This document shows, one piece after another, positions 19,201-26,720 of a stretch of DNA of 64,000 nt (position 1 is the stretch's first letter; the number at the start of each line of letters is the position of its first letter). Both the position numbers and the translations under genes were made by a program. This stretch comes from Limibacterium fermenti (GTDB lineage Bacteria > Bacteroidota > Bacteroidia > Bacteroidales > Dysgonomonadaceae). The notes beneath the pieces are model-generated. The model worked only from the letters and a program-made list of their open reading frames with translations. It was not told where the DNA came from and searched no databases. Location: contig NZ_CP159486.1 of the NCBI RefSeq assembly GCF_041902845.1, positions 1,984,001 through 2,048,000 of the forward strand. Reading direction: 5' to 3'.

Positions 19201-20276
19201 TCTTTGATCGATTTGAAGTGTTGAACCGATTCGAAAAACAGGTGTCTGTCGGATTACAGTCCCGAAGCGGCATCGGTCTTGCCCTTTGTAAGAGTTTGGT
19301 CGATATTCTTTCGGGAAGTATCCGAGTGGAAAGCGACGGCATCAGTTTTACTTCTTTTATTGTACATATTCCGGAATTAGAGTTCACCTCCCTATCGGAA
19401 GAAAGCGTTTATGCCTCCGGCCGAATTCTTCCTTCATCTTATATAACCGGCATTGAAGAAAAAAGCATAGACTCCGGGAATACTCCCCAAACGCTATCGA
19501 GGAAAGATATTACCATTTTAGTGGTGGAAGATGACCGGGAAATACGCTCCATGTTAAAAGATATTTTAGGAGAGCGGTATACTATTTTGGAAGCCGAAAA
19601 CGGTATGAAAGCGTTAGAAATCGTCGACTCTCATTCCCCCACCCTGATTATTTCGGATATCATTATGCCGGAATTGGACGGGGTTGAATTGGTGAAAAAA
19701 TTAAAGTCGCAAGAGCAAACGGCGCACATTCCCATCATTCTTTTGTCCTCAAAAAATTCCATTGAGAACCAGATCGAAGGCATAGAAGTGGGAGCCGATG
19801 CGTATATAAACAAACCGTTTCATCCGAGACATCTGATGGCATTAATAGAAAACATGTTGAGACGGATGAAGACAATTCTCGATTACGCTGATTCTCCTTA
19901 CGTGGCGATGGAATCTTTCGAAGGTAAAATAATTCATAAAGAAGATTATGAATTGATGCTTCACGTTACAAAAATTATTGCGGACAACATCGATAATGAT
20001 GAATTATCGGTTGAGTTTATTGCCAGAGAAATAGCTATCAGCAAAATGCAGCTTTATCGAAAAATAAAAGAAATAACCGACCGGACGCCTATGGAATATA
20101 TCCGATCTGTCCGGTTGAAGCATGTAGAAAAATTATTGATCACGACGAATAAAACGATCTCGGAAATCATGTATATGAGCGGATTCAACAATAAAGCCTA
20201 TTTCCATAGAGAGTTCTTGAAAAAATACAAAATAACCCCCAAGGAATATCGTCTCAAGAATCAGGAACGCCCGTGA
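16215..20276 (+). CDS. Hybrid two-component system sensor/regulator (HTCS) of PUL 1
   Basis: 1353 residues. Signal peptide (cut after DAQ), two seven-bladed periplasmic propellers of Reg_prop repeats (about 25-680; recurring LWIGTxxxGL and LWIATRGGGLN), a Y_Y_Y domain (about 690-760), one membrane helix (VAYAAYLFLFVLIIWLI), a histidine kinase dimerisation domain with H839 in NIAHEFSNSLTLI, a HATPase (INLLSNAVKYTP, GIGLALCK), a receiver domain (VVEDDRE, phospho-acceptor D1148 in ISDIIMPELDG, Lys in NKPF) and a C-terminal AraC-type HTH (about 1255-1345). Oligosaccharide binding in the periplasm should activate the divergent operon. The H-box has SNS where most HTCSs have RTP. Confidence 0.95.
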   Translation: MRTVLLSILLFLSISSDAQNYDIDQMTNEDGLSNSSITTLLQSSNGLMWFGTWDGLNMYNSREVKIFKPSPTDKTSISNNIIRDIIEESPHYLWIATDFGINRLNVENMTFERFFVNRRNGNSIVENSYLIAKNTKNQLFAYVYRDKIYYYDKDKNEFKPLTIDQDVIIKKMFFDKNDRLWIVTDENVLMKIEFNVYDRTPEIRTTVSHFDAFPENIQSVFYIEDKLVFQNAGHNVFVFDIETRSLKKYPAVPGTIKAITSTEHHYFLGTEEGLYISDKNLINSSLLIPKISVLSLCKGTQDIIWIGTDMQGVWRISPPKKQFQKFSKDTMGNFGENAVRTFMEDDRGVLWVGTKGEGIYLFSENPKTRELTLVKNITQSNGLNSDFVFKICKGTDEYWIGTDGEGLNYYDPAKEKIFTLSAPNPVAHNHTPRLNLSSVYAILPDSNTLWIGTNGYGMLRLDIDKSTRPYKIKSYKQYVYTNEPSCISNNNIFSIIRDDSAHLWIATRGGGLNRFHIQDETFESYRFSNDNKKSISSDDVLCLHKDHEGFLWAGTSMGLNKLVKNERGNAAFIRINESSGMPNNTIHGILEDSRHHLWISTNNGLAQLIRHGEQISNIISYFKEDGLQNNEFSDGAYYASPTSRNLYFGGISGFNRFNPSEIKEYTYMPTLWLDAFFVDNIARKVSDYLHKGKLTFSYGNKSFSFKFIPIDYVSGEKCEIAYILEDFQKDWINLGTSNTLVFTNIPKGTYLLKVKCSNANKIWSDNYFTIPVKINPPWWASNVAYAAYLFLFVLIIWLINRFMKYRFKVKEELNLKEMEQQKNEEIHEAKLRFFTNIAHEFSNSLTLIYAPCEQILRHPVTESIKKYVNTIKLNSERMQKLIQQLIEFRKAETGHLKIIVEKVDIVEIVKYALDLFLEMLEEKKISYTLICDPETIVWQTDRDSIEKIIINLLSNAVKYTPTEENIHISVKIAGNKLAMQVTNTGIGIKKEYQESIFDRFEVLNRFEKQVSVGLQSRSGIGLALCKSLVDILSGSIRVESDGISFTSFIVHIPELEFTSLSEESVYASGRILPSSYITGIEEKSIDSGNTPQTLSRKDITILVVEDDREIRSMLKDILGERYTILEAENGMKALEIVDSHSPTLIISDIIMPELDGVELVKKLKSQEQTAHIPIILLSSKNSIENQIEGIEVGADAYINKPFHPRHLMALIENMLRRMKTILDYADSPYVAMESFEGKIIHKEDYELMLHVTKIIADNIDNDELSVEFIAREIAISKMQLYRKIKEITDRTPMEYIRSVRLKHVEKLLITTNKTISEIMYMSGFNNKAYFHREFLKKYKITPKEYRLKNQERP

Positions 20277-20308
20277 GAGATTGGAAATGTTTTTAACTCT
20301 ACTCTATC

Positions 20309-21375
20309 TCAAAGAGCTTCGATCCTTTGAATAAAATCATCCATTACTTCCTGCCATTTCATATCGTTAAAATCCGGAGTTTCATTTATTATCTTTTCAA
20401 AGTTATGTCCTCTATTGATGTAAGGCTTCATTTTGTAATTTTTTTTACCGGTAAGCTCAAAATAAACGGGCATCAATGCATTGCCGGCCGCTCCGTGATC
20501 CGCCGTGCCATACGCGATATAAACAGGCATAGTTATATGTATCAGATCCGTCCAGGAAGGATAGCTAAAGCTCTTCCACGTTTTTGCCGGGTCACGCTGT
20601 AATTTCGTCAAATCTTCGTCATTTTCATCAATCGAACAGATTTCTTTCCACTGATCGTACAATCCTTCTATATTTTCGTAAGCTTTTTCCATCGTTTGCT
20701 TGCCTGCCTTCGCATCATTCAACTCTTTGGTGATAAATGCTGCGAAACGACCTTCAAGACCGGATGATAACAGTCCCAAAGCATACAGTCCGAAAGTATT
20801 TTTTGCGACTTCCAAAGCGACTCTCCCCCTTGGGAATGCCCCAAAAGAATCAGCCGCCCTTTATCAACGTATTCTTTAGTTTTCAGGTAATTAATCAGAT
20901 TCCGGACTCTCCACGCATGATTCTCCAAATGATTATCTTTCAAAAAATCGATGTTAAAGCTGTACGGATTTTCAGGATCGGTAATGTAGGCATACTGATC
21001 GTTTAAATGGGACGTGTCTTTGACCATTACCGGAGTGTGAGGCTGAGCCGGAATGATAACATGATATTTTTCGGCAATTTTATTCACATCGAAATTACCG
21101 GTGGATAAACAAAAATAGTTCCCATTAGATTCCTTGACCAATAGCGGGTTTGGGTTCGATCCCGGCAAAAAGACCACGACAGGGCGGCGTTCATTATGAT
21201 CGTTGCTTATCCGGATAAAATCAATCGTATCGTTATTCGCAATAATCCGATCGATTTTTATAAAATCATTCACCGACTTTTGAGCATGGGCATTAAAACC
21301 TACTATAAAGCTAATGAACATTAGAAAGATGATATTTTGTCGATTGTTTTGCATATTGTATGTACTCTTTCTCAT
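20309..21375 (-). pseudogene. Exported alpha/beta hydrolase broken by a single-base frameshift
   Basis: Two overlapping frames form one hydrolase of about 355 residues. The first (from 21375, or more likely from ATG 21354, MQNNRQNIIFLMFISF) carries a signal peptide and runs to the nucleophile elbow LILLGHSQGG. It then continues out of frame as ESLWKSQ. The second frame resumes the expected sequence RVALEVAKN and ends with AYGTADHGAAGNALMPVYFE (acid region) and RGHNFEK (catalytic His). The switch point is a run of five G on the coding strand (20825-20829 on the plus strand); six G would restore one reading frame. It may be a genuine pseudogene, a phase-variable gene or a base-calling error. 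Substrate unknown. It converges with the regulator gene. Confidence 0.8.
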
Positions 21376-21518
21376 TCTGAAAATTTTCGCATCTGAAAAT
21401 TAGTTTTCTTTGTCGATTCGCTTCGTTTCTAATAGATATAATTTTGAATTCAGTGTCTCATAAGCAGCTGCCACCTGTTTCAATTCCTTTTGATTCAATT
21501 ATAGAAAAAAGTTGCTGA

Positions 21519-21526
21519 CAAAGTTA
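21519..21526 (-). promoter_or_regulatory. Candidate -7 box for the broken hydrolase (TAACTTTG)
   Basis: A perfect TAnnTTTG on the minus strand about 145-165 nt before the possible starts. The gap 21376-21791 also has two plus-strand matches (TAATTTTG at 21439-21446, TACATTTG at 21618-21625) and two similar GTACACA-containing stretches near 21572 and 21593. No gene was found in it. Confidence 0.35.
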
Positions 21527-21791
21527 GTTATATTTTTTCAATCCGTTATCTCTTATTTTCATTTTGACAGGTACACAAATCATCCGTTTCATGTACACAT
21601 TTATCATCTTCTATACATACATTTGAATTCTCACGTAAAGATATCTTCCTAGTTACCCTGATATTCCGATTTTTGACATATATAGCAGATAGGATTTTTC
21701 TATACATGTTTATTCGTTATCCGAACCTATTTGGCCAATGGTTAGAAGCGATAAATTTTTTCAAGTATTAATATTTTAAAGTTGTTGTATT

Positions 21792-22268
21792 ATGGCACAG
21801 GAAAGTAAAGTTTCCGCAGCTATCGATGCTACTCAACTTGCGGCAATCAAAGAGAAACTGGCAGGCTTACGAACCGATCTGGCAGGTGTCTTGACGATCA
21901 ATCTTACGGGTAAAGATCGGAAAGAGATACTGAAGATGGGCGACAAGACGCTGGCTTTTGTCGAGAAGGCGTTGGAATTTGCCAATCAAAATCCTGGGCT
22001 GGTGCCGGGTTATATCAATTTGGATGAAGCGAATAAAGATTTTGCTCTGGCGAAAGCTTTGTCGGATATCCAGAAAGAGTTCACCCCAATGGTACGTGGT
22101 ATGGAAGATACCAAGATGGTTGCCGGCAGTGAGGCTTACAACGCGATGCTCCTTTTTTACGGATTTCTGAAAGAGGCGAACCGGAGTAACCAAGCCGGAG
22201 TACAGGCTATCTGCGACGAATTGCAGAAGCGGTTTCCCGGACGCTCCAGTAGAAGCGCGACTAAGTAA
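21792..22268 (+). CDS. Small helical protein of unknown function
   Basis: 158 residues (MAQESKVSAAIDATQLAAIKEK...), no signal peptide, cysteine only once, largely amphipathic helices. The central GDKTLAFVEKALEFANQNPGLVPGYINLDEANKDFALAKALSDI suggests a four-helix bundle, and the tail is basic (FPGRSSRSATK). I recall proteins of this type as conserved hypotheticals in Bacteroidales, sometimes highly expressed, but know no function. It stands alone with its own terminator and is flanked by intron and pseudogene. Confidence 0.65.
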   Translation: MAQESKVSAAIDATQLAAIKEKLAGLRTDLAGVLTINLTGKDRKEILKMGDKTLAFVEKALEFANQNPGLVPGYINLDEANKDFALAKALSDIQKEFTPMVRGMEDTKMVAGSEAYNAMLLFYGFLKEANRSNQAGVQAICDELQKRFPGRSSRSATK

Positions 22269-22285
22269 GTAGCATTTTTGGCTGG

Positions 22286-22326
22286 AACCGGCTGCATTTT
22301 TTAGAAGAATACGACCGGTTTTTTTC
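22286..22326 (+). terminator. Terminator of the 158-residue protein gene
   Basis: AACCGG pairs with CCGGTT across a 25-nt loop, followed by a T run (22319-22325). Confidence 0.55.
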
Positions 22327-22529
22327 GTGAATACGCTCATTCGCCGAAAGGGCCCATTTTCCGGCTTCCGAAGAAGGATTGCCAACTTTCCATCGTTTCC
22401 GGAAGCAGATGCAGCTTTGAAAAAAGGAGAAATAAATTTAAACAGAATCTAACTAAAAATTCGGTATTCAGCCATATATATAACACGGGATACGGTTTAG
22501 CGAGAGTTAAAAGCGTTGTGTTTATATAA

Positions 22530-24441
22530 ATCGAGTAGGTAGGAGGATTACTCCCCCGCCCTCTCACACCACCGTGCGTACTTTCGTACACGGCGGTTTC
22601 TGTAAATTGTTTAATGTTTCGTAATTTAATGTGAGATTGTATAGTTTCAGTTTCGTAAACCAGTCTTTTCCCATAGCCTGACTAGCTTGGGGACAGCCTG
22701 ATTTTCGCCATAAGCCCTTGCCTGACAGTGCAAGTATCCAACTCTGCCACTTTTCAACACCTTGTTTGTGTAAAAATTGTTGTAGCGTATAAACACGTTT
22801 GCATTGTTTAATCCGGTAACAGCGTAACTTACGCCTTATCCATGCGTCAAGGTTTCTCACAAGCTTATGGCATTTAGCATATCGAAAGTAATTTAACCAC
22901 CCTCGCAACTTTTGGTTCAACTCGACTATGATTTGTTCGAGACTTACACCTCTGTTGCGTTTGGTTACTTCCCGTACATTCTGCTTTAACCGCAATAAGG
23001 CTTGCTTGCTTACAACGAGCATGCCATTGTTTAGAATGGTATACCCCAAAAACTTACTTTCCATTACCTCACAGACCTTACTCTTGTCTGGATTGACTTT
23101 GAGTTTCAGTTTGTTTTCGATAAAACTACACAGACTCGACATTATCCTTTCGCCTGCTTCCTGGCTGCGTACAAAGATATTGCAATCGTCTGCGTAACGA
23201 ACAAAGCAGTGTCCCCGACGCTCCAGCTCTTTATCCAATTCATCCAAAACTATGTTGGACAACAATGGCGAAAGCGGACTGCCCTGTGGCGTTCCTTCGG
23301 TTCGTTGACTTACAATTCCGTCAAGCATAATTCCGCTTTGAAGATACTTTCTTATCAATTTTAACAGACCTTTGTCGCCTATACGGGTCGATAAGAGGTA
23401 CATCAGGCGGTCGTGGTTGACAACATCGAAAAAGTTCTTCAAATCCATGTCAACTACGATGGTACGACCATTCTCTACATAACCGCCCGCCTTTTGTAAG
23501 GCTTGGTGAGCACTACGGTTAGGGCGAAAGCCATAACTATGGTCGCTAAACCCTGCTTCGTAAATCGGGGTCAAAACCTGACTTATCGCTTGTTGGATAA
23601 CTCGGTCTATAACCGTTGGTACACCCAATTTGCGTGTTCCTCCATTGGGCTTGGGGATTTCGACATGACGGACGGTTTGAGGTTGATATGTTCCCGACAG
23701 CAGGCTTTCGAGTAATACAATACCGTTTACTCTATACCAGGCAGAGAACTCTTCAACACGCATTCCGTCCGTGCCACCGACACCCTTGTTACGTTTTACC
23801 TGTTTGTAGGCGGTTAGTATATTATGGCCACCGCATACAACCTCCATTAAATTATACACTAAGGCTTGTCCTTGTTTGCCTGCCTCATCAACTTGCAAAG
23901 CCTTTGCCCATGATGCTTCGGGTACGCCCTTACAGCTTAGGGAATGGCAAATAGCATCCTTGCCGTTTATTCCAAACAGCTCTTGTTGGTATGCTATTAC
24001 TTTCTTCTGCTCCATTGATGTGATTTTAAACCGACTACTCCTTAAAATTACAGATTTAGTCCTTCGTCATTTGTGTACACAAATGACTACTATGACCTCG
24101 GCTGACTTCTTACAAGACTTTTCGGGATGTTGCCATAACGATAGCGTTATTAACGCGTCTTGTAAGACCTCTTGGGATAAACATCTACTCTTTCGGCGGG
24201 TTGTGCCTGATTTACTGTAAACGATTACGGTTGGTTTTGGGGCGTTCGCAATCCATTGCTCGCTTGCCCACCGTTTGTCAGCCTTATATCAGATTTCTGT
24301 GCGTCACAACCTCGCTTTTGCTAATGGCTTCCTTCAGATTCGCAGTCACCCACGACACCCTTGCCAATCACTATTGCTTCCTTCCAGCTCGGCGCAGTCA
24401 GGGACTCACACCCTGATAGAATAAATGTATGCCCAACATAC
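22530..24441 (-). mobile_element. Group II intron, probably class C, encoding a reverse transcriptase
   Basis: About 1.9 kb on the minus strand. The 3' end has domain V (plus-strand 22568-22597: a GAAA-capped hairpin with a two-base bulge and base sequence ACCGCCGTG, giving a CGC triad as in class C) and domain VI (GGGGGAGTAATCCTCC...), ending in ACTCGAT at 22530. The 5' half (24030-24440) is a long structured non-coding stretch. The probable 5' end is GTATG at 24441, immediately behind the T-tract of a terminator; class C introns characteristically insert behind terminators. Boundaries are inferred, not proven. Confidence 0.7.
22564..24015 (-). CDS. ltrA: Group II intron reverse transcriptase/maturase
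   Basis: 483 residues. Reverse-transcriptase blocks are in order: KRNKGVGGTDGM (RT0/1), IPKPNGGTRKLGVPTVIDRVIQQA (RT2), GFRPNRSAHQAL (RT2a/3), VVDMDLKNFFDVVNHDRL (RT3), EGTPQGSPLSPLLSNIVLDELD (RT4), the catalytic YADD (274-277) and KSKVCEVMESKFLGY (RT6/7). A maturase X domain (about 370-430, LNQKLRGWLNYFRYAKC) and a short basic tail follow. There is no HNH endonuclease domain, which fits class C. The last dozen codons are encoded by domain V of the intron itself. It needs unspliced intron RNA as template and assists splicing and mobility. Confidence 0.93.
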   Translation of the reverse strand: MEQKKVIAYQQELFGINGKDAICHSLSCKGVPEASWAKALQVDEAGKQGQALVYNLMEVVCGGHNILTAYKQVKRNKGVGGTDGMRVEEFSAWYRVNGIVLLESLLSGTYQPQTVRHVEIPKPNGGTRKLGVPTVIDRVIQQAISQVLTPIYEAGFSDHSYGFRPNRSAHQALQKAGGYVENGRTIVVDMDLKNFFDVVNHDRLMYLLSTRIGDKGLLKLIRKYLQSGIMLDGIVSQRTEGTPQGSPLSPLLSNIVLDELDKELERRGHCFVRYADDCNIFVRSQEAGERIMSSLCSFIENKLKLKVNPDKSKVCEVMESKFLGYTILNNGMLVVSKQALLRLKQNVREVTKRNRGVSLEQIIVELNQKLRGWLNYFRYAKCHKLVRNLDAWIRRKLRCYRIKQCKRVYTLQQFLHKQGVEKWQSWILALSGKGLWRKSGCPQASQAMGKDWFTKLKLYNLTLNYETLNNLQKPPCTKVRTVV

Positions 24442-24474
24442 AAAAGAAAGGCTACCTGAATCATCAGGCAGCCT
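24442..24474 (-). terminator. Terminator of the PepSY-like gene and likely intron target
   Basis: The minus strand forms an 11-bp stem AGGCTGCCTGA/TCAGGTAGCCT with loop TGAT, then TTCTTTT. The group II intron begins directly after the T run. Confidence 0.8.
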
Positions 24475-24506
24475 CTCATGGGAATCGTGCAAGTCTCTGT
24501 CAATGG

Positions 24507-25160
24507 TTAGAACAACCTGGTAGTATCCCCTACTTCTTCTTGAGTTTGCGTTTCGGCAGGTGTACTGTCGAGTGTGGTTTCTTCACCTTCATTGTTGAAG
24601 TAGAACGTTTTCGACGATTGATCTTCCTTGTTTGTCGCGACCAACTTCGTTAGTTTCTTTTCGGCGTTGTACTGCAATACATTCAGTTCGTGCGTTTCGG
24701 CCACGGCGCGTACGGCAGCCTGTACCTTTTCGGTCAACGATTCAAACGTGATATCGGCAAAACCGTCGTCCTGACGTACATAAGACATCTCAGCCGAAGG
24801 TTGCTGCACCTCTTCTTGCACCTCTTGTTCAGGAGCTTCCTCCAACGTTACTTGCTTTCCTTCCGCATCGAAGTAAAGCACTTCGTATGCCTGATCGGTT
24901 TTATTCGTAGCTTCCACTTTCGTAATCTGCCTTTGAGCATCGAATTTAAGCCCTTTGACTTCATATTTTTCGGCAAGTGCGTTGATAGCCGCTTGCACCG
25001 GTTCGGGAAGCTCTTCCAATTTAACATCGACGAAACCGTCGTCTTGCTGTACCGACATCGCTACGATGTTGCTGTTCATTCTTTCGGCAGCTTGAATAGT
25101 CGTACTGGTTACAAACAGTCCTGCTGCAAATAATGCGATAGATAAAATAACTTTTTTCAT
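24507..25160 (-). CDS. Secreted protein with two PepSY-like repeats
   Basis: 217 residues with a signal peptide (MKKVILSIALFAAGLFVTSTTIQA). Two copies of a roughly 70-residue unit follow: DDGFVDVKLEELPEPVQAAI...VEATNKTDQAYEVLYFDAEGKQVTL and DDGFADITFESLTEKVQAAV...LVATNKEDQSSKTFYFNNEGEETTL. These match the PepSY-like (BLIP-like, DUF2874 type) periplasmic domain abundant in Bacteroidota. They are joined and ended by acidic Glu/Gln-rich linkers. It is probably periplasmic; function unknown. The gene is monocistronic with its own terminator. The 400-bp gap to 25560 has only a weak GATATTTG box for this gene (25206-25213) and no other gene. Confidence 0.8.
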   Translation of the reverse strand: MKKVILSIALFAAGLFVTSTTIQAAERMNSNIVAMSVQQDDGFVDVKLEELPEPVQAAINALAEKYEVKGLKFDAQRQITKVEATNKTDQAYEVLYFDAEGKQVTLEEAPEQEVQEEVQQPSAEMSYVRQDDGFADITFESLTEKVQAAVRAVAETHELNVLQYNAEKKLTKLVATNKEDQSSKTFYFNNEGEETTLDSTPAETQTQEEVGDTTRLF

Positions 25161-25511
25161 AACTGTAAATTTTTAAATTAAGTTCTGCTTACACCGGTAT
25201 AGAACCAAATATCGTACAAAAAAAGAATGCCGACCGGGATGGCAAGGATAATAGTCCGTTTATCAAAGAAATAAATGTATGATGATAACGTATGAGGCTT
25301 TCCTCGGAAGTGTGGAAAGGATGTGGAAACTGTGGAATCGCTCTACAGGCGGAGTGTGGAAGAAAAAATGATGAGTGATGAATCAAAATAAAAAACGACA
25401 GTGATAGATATTATCAGCGGGCGACTATATAACGGAGATTTTCATTGTATGGATGGAACAGAACCTCAAATAATATTCCCGTAAAAAACAGTAAGATTGA
25501 AGAGAATATAC

Positions 25512-25519
25512 TAAATTTG
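25512..25519 (+). promoter_or_regulatory. -7 box of the porin gene (TAAATTTG)
   Basis: A perfect TAnnTTTG 40 nt before the ATG at 25560. Confidence 0.6.
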
Positions 25520-25559
25520 CGGTTTACCGTCAAAGGATAGTACTCATTTTATAATACTA

Positions 25560-26720
25560 ATGAATATGAAAAGGATAATTTTTACAGCTGTTTTCCTATC
25601 CATTATAGAAATAGCAAACGCTCAGCAAGAATCTTCTTACCCGGACGAACCGAGCTTGTTCGAAAGAGTTACGAATGTGGAAAAGAAAACCGACAAGTTC
25701 AATTTCCTCCTCAACATGCAACACAGTTTTGATGCCCGCTTCCATAACGAAGAATTCCAACAGGGATCTTTCATGACCCGCCAATTCCGGATTGAAGCGA
25801 AGGGGAACATCAACGAATGGCTTTCGTATCGTTGGCGGCAACGGCTGAATAAATCCAATGATACCGGCAATGCGTTTGATAATATGCCTACGTCTATAGA
25901 CTGGGGCGGTATCGGTGTTACATTATCCGATCAATTCTCTCTCTTTGCCGGAAAACAAGCTGCGGCGTACGGAAGTACCGAGTTCGATTTGAATCCGATC
26001 GAGATTTATGAATACAGTGATATGATCGAACAGGTAAGCAATTTCTTCACAGGGGTCAAACTGACGTATGACGTGACTCCTACCCAACAGTTACAGTTTC
26101 AGGTACTGAATGCGCTAAACAACACTTTCGAAAGGACTTATACCGCCCCGGATATAGAGAAAAGCAAACTCCCATTGATGTACACGTTCAATTGGAACGG
26201 CAACCTCTTCGGCGGAATATACAAAACGCGTTGGTCGGGGACGGTCATGAGCCAGGCAAGGGGCCGGAATCAACTTTATTTTGCATTGGGAAATAATTTC
26301 ACTTTTAGTCCGAAAGCGAATATGTTCTTCGATGTGATGTATTCCCGCGAAGGATTGGACCGCCACAACATTATGAGTACTATCTTGCACGAGGGCGCAA
26401 GAAATGCTTTCGATACCGGTTACCTGACCTTCGTTTCGAAAGTCAACTACCGAGTCCATCCATTGTGGAATGTCTTTTTACAAGGGATGTACGAAACGGC
26501 TTCCCTGACAAAAGGATATGACGGATTCGAAAAAGGCAGGTATCGCACGTCGCTGGGTTACTTTACGGGAATCGAGTATTATCCGATGAAAACCAACCTG
26601 CATTTTTTCCTAACGTATGTAGGACGATCCTTCCAGTACGCCCCCAAAGCCGTTGCTTCGGAAGATTATCACACCAACCGGATATCGCTCGGTTTTATTT
26701 ACCAGTTGCCGATGTTCTAA
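25560..26720 (+). CDS. Phosphate-selective porin O/P-like outer-membrane protein
   Basis: 386 residues with a signal peptide (cut after ANAQ), then a short coiled linker (LFERVTNVEKKTDKFNFLLNM) and a 16-strand-like beta barrel with alternating aromatic strands, ending LGFIYQLPMF with a terminal Phe. The N-terminal barrel stretch (FRIEAKGNINEWLSYRWRQRL ... GKQAAAYGSTEFD) is the OprO/OprP family pattern in Bacteroidales. It should form an anion- or phosphate-permeable channel. Its last 26 bp overlap the 3' end of the metallophosphoesterase gene on the opposite strand, a phosphate-themed pairing. Confidence 0.85.
   Translation: MNMKRIIFTAVFLSIIEIANAQQESSYPDEPSLFERVTNVEKKTDKFNFLLNMQHSFDARFHNEEFQQGSFMTRQFRIEAKGNINEWLSYRWRQRLNKSNDTGNAFDNMPTSIDWGGIGVTLSDQFSLFAGKQAAAYGSTEFDLNPIEIYEYSDMIEQVSNFFTGVKLTYDVTPTQQLQFQVLNALNNTFERTYTAPDIEKSKLPLMYTFNWNGNLFGGIYKTRWSGTVMSQARGRNQLYFALGNNFTFSPKANMFFDVMYSREGLDRHNIMSTILHEGARNAFDTGYLTFVSKVNYRVHPLWNVFLQGMYETASLTKGYDGFEKGRYRTSLGYFTGIEYYPMKTNLHFFLTYVGRSFQYAPKAVASEDYHTNRISLGFIYQLPMF

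Noticed and set aside
25189..25386. 65-codon minus-strand frame between PepSY-like gene and porin
   Set aside because: No promoter, no recognisable motif and low-complexity start; likely chance in an AT-rich gap.
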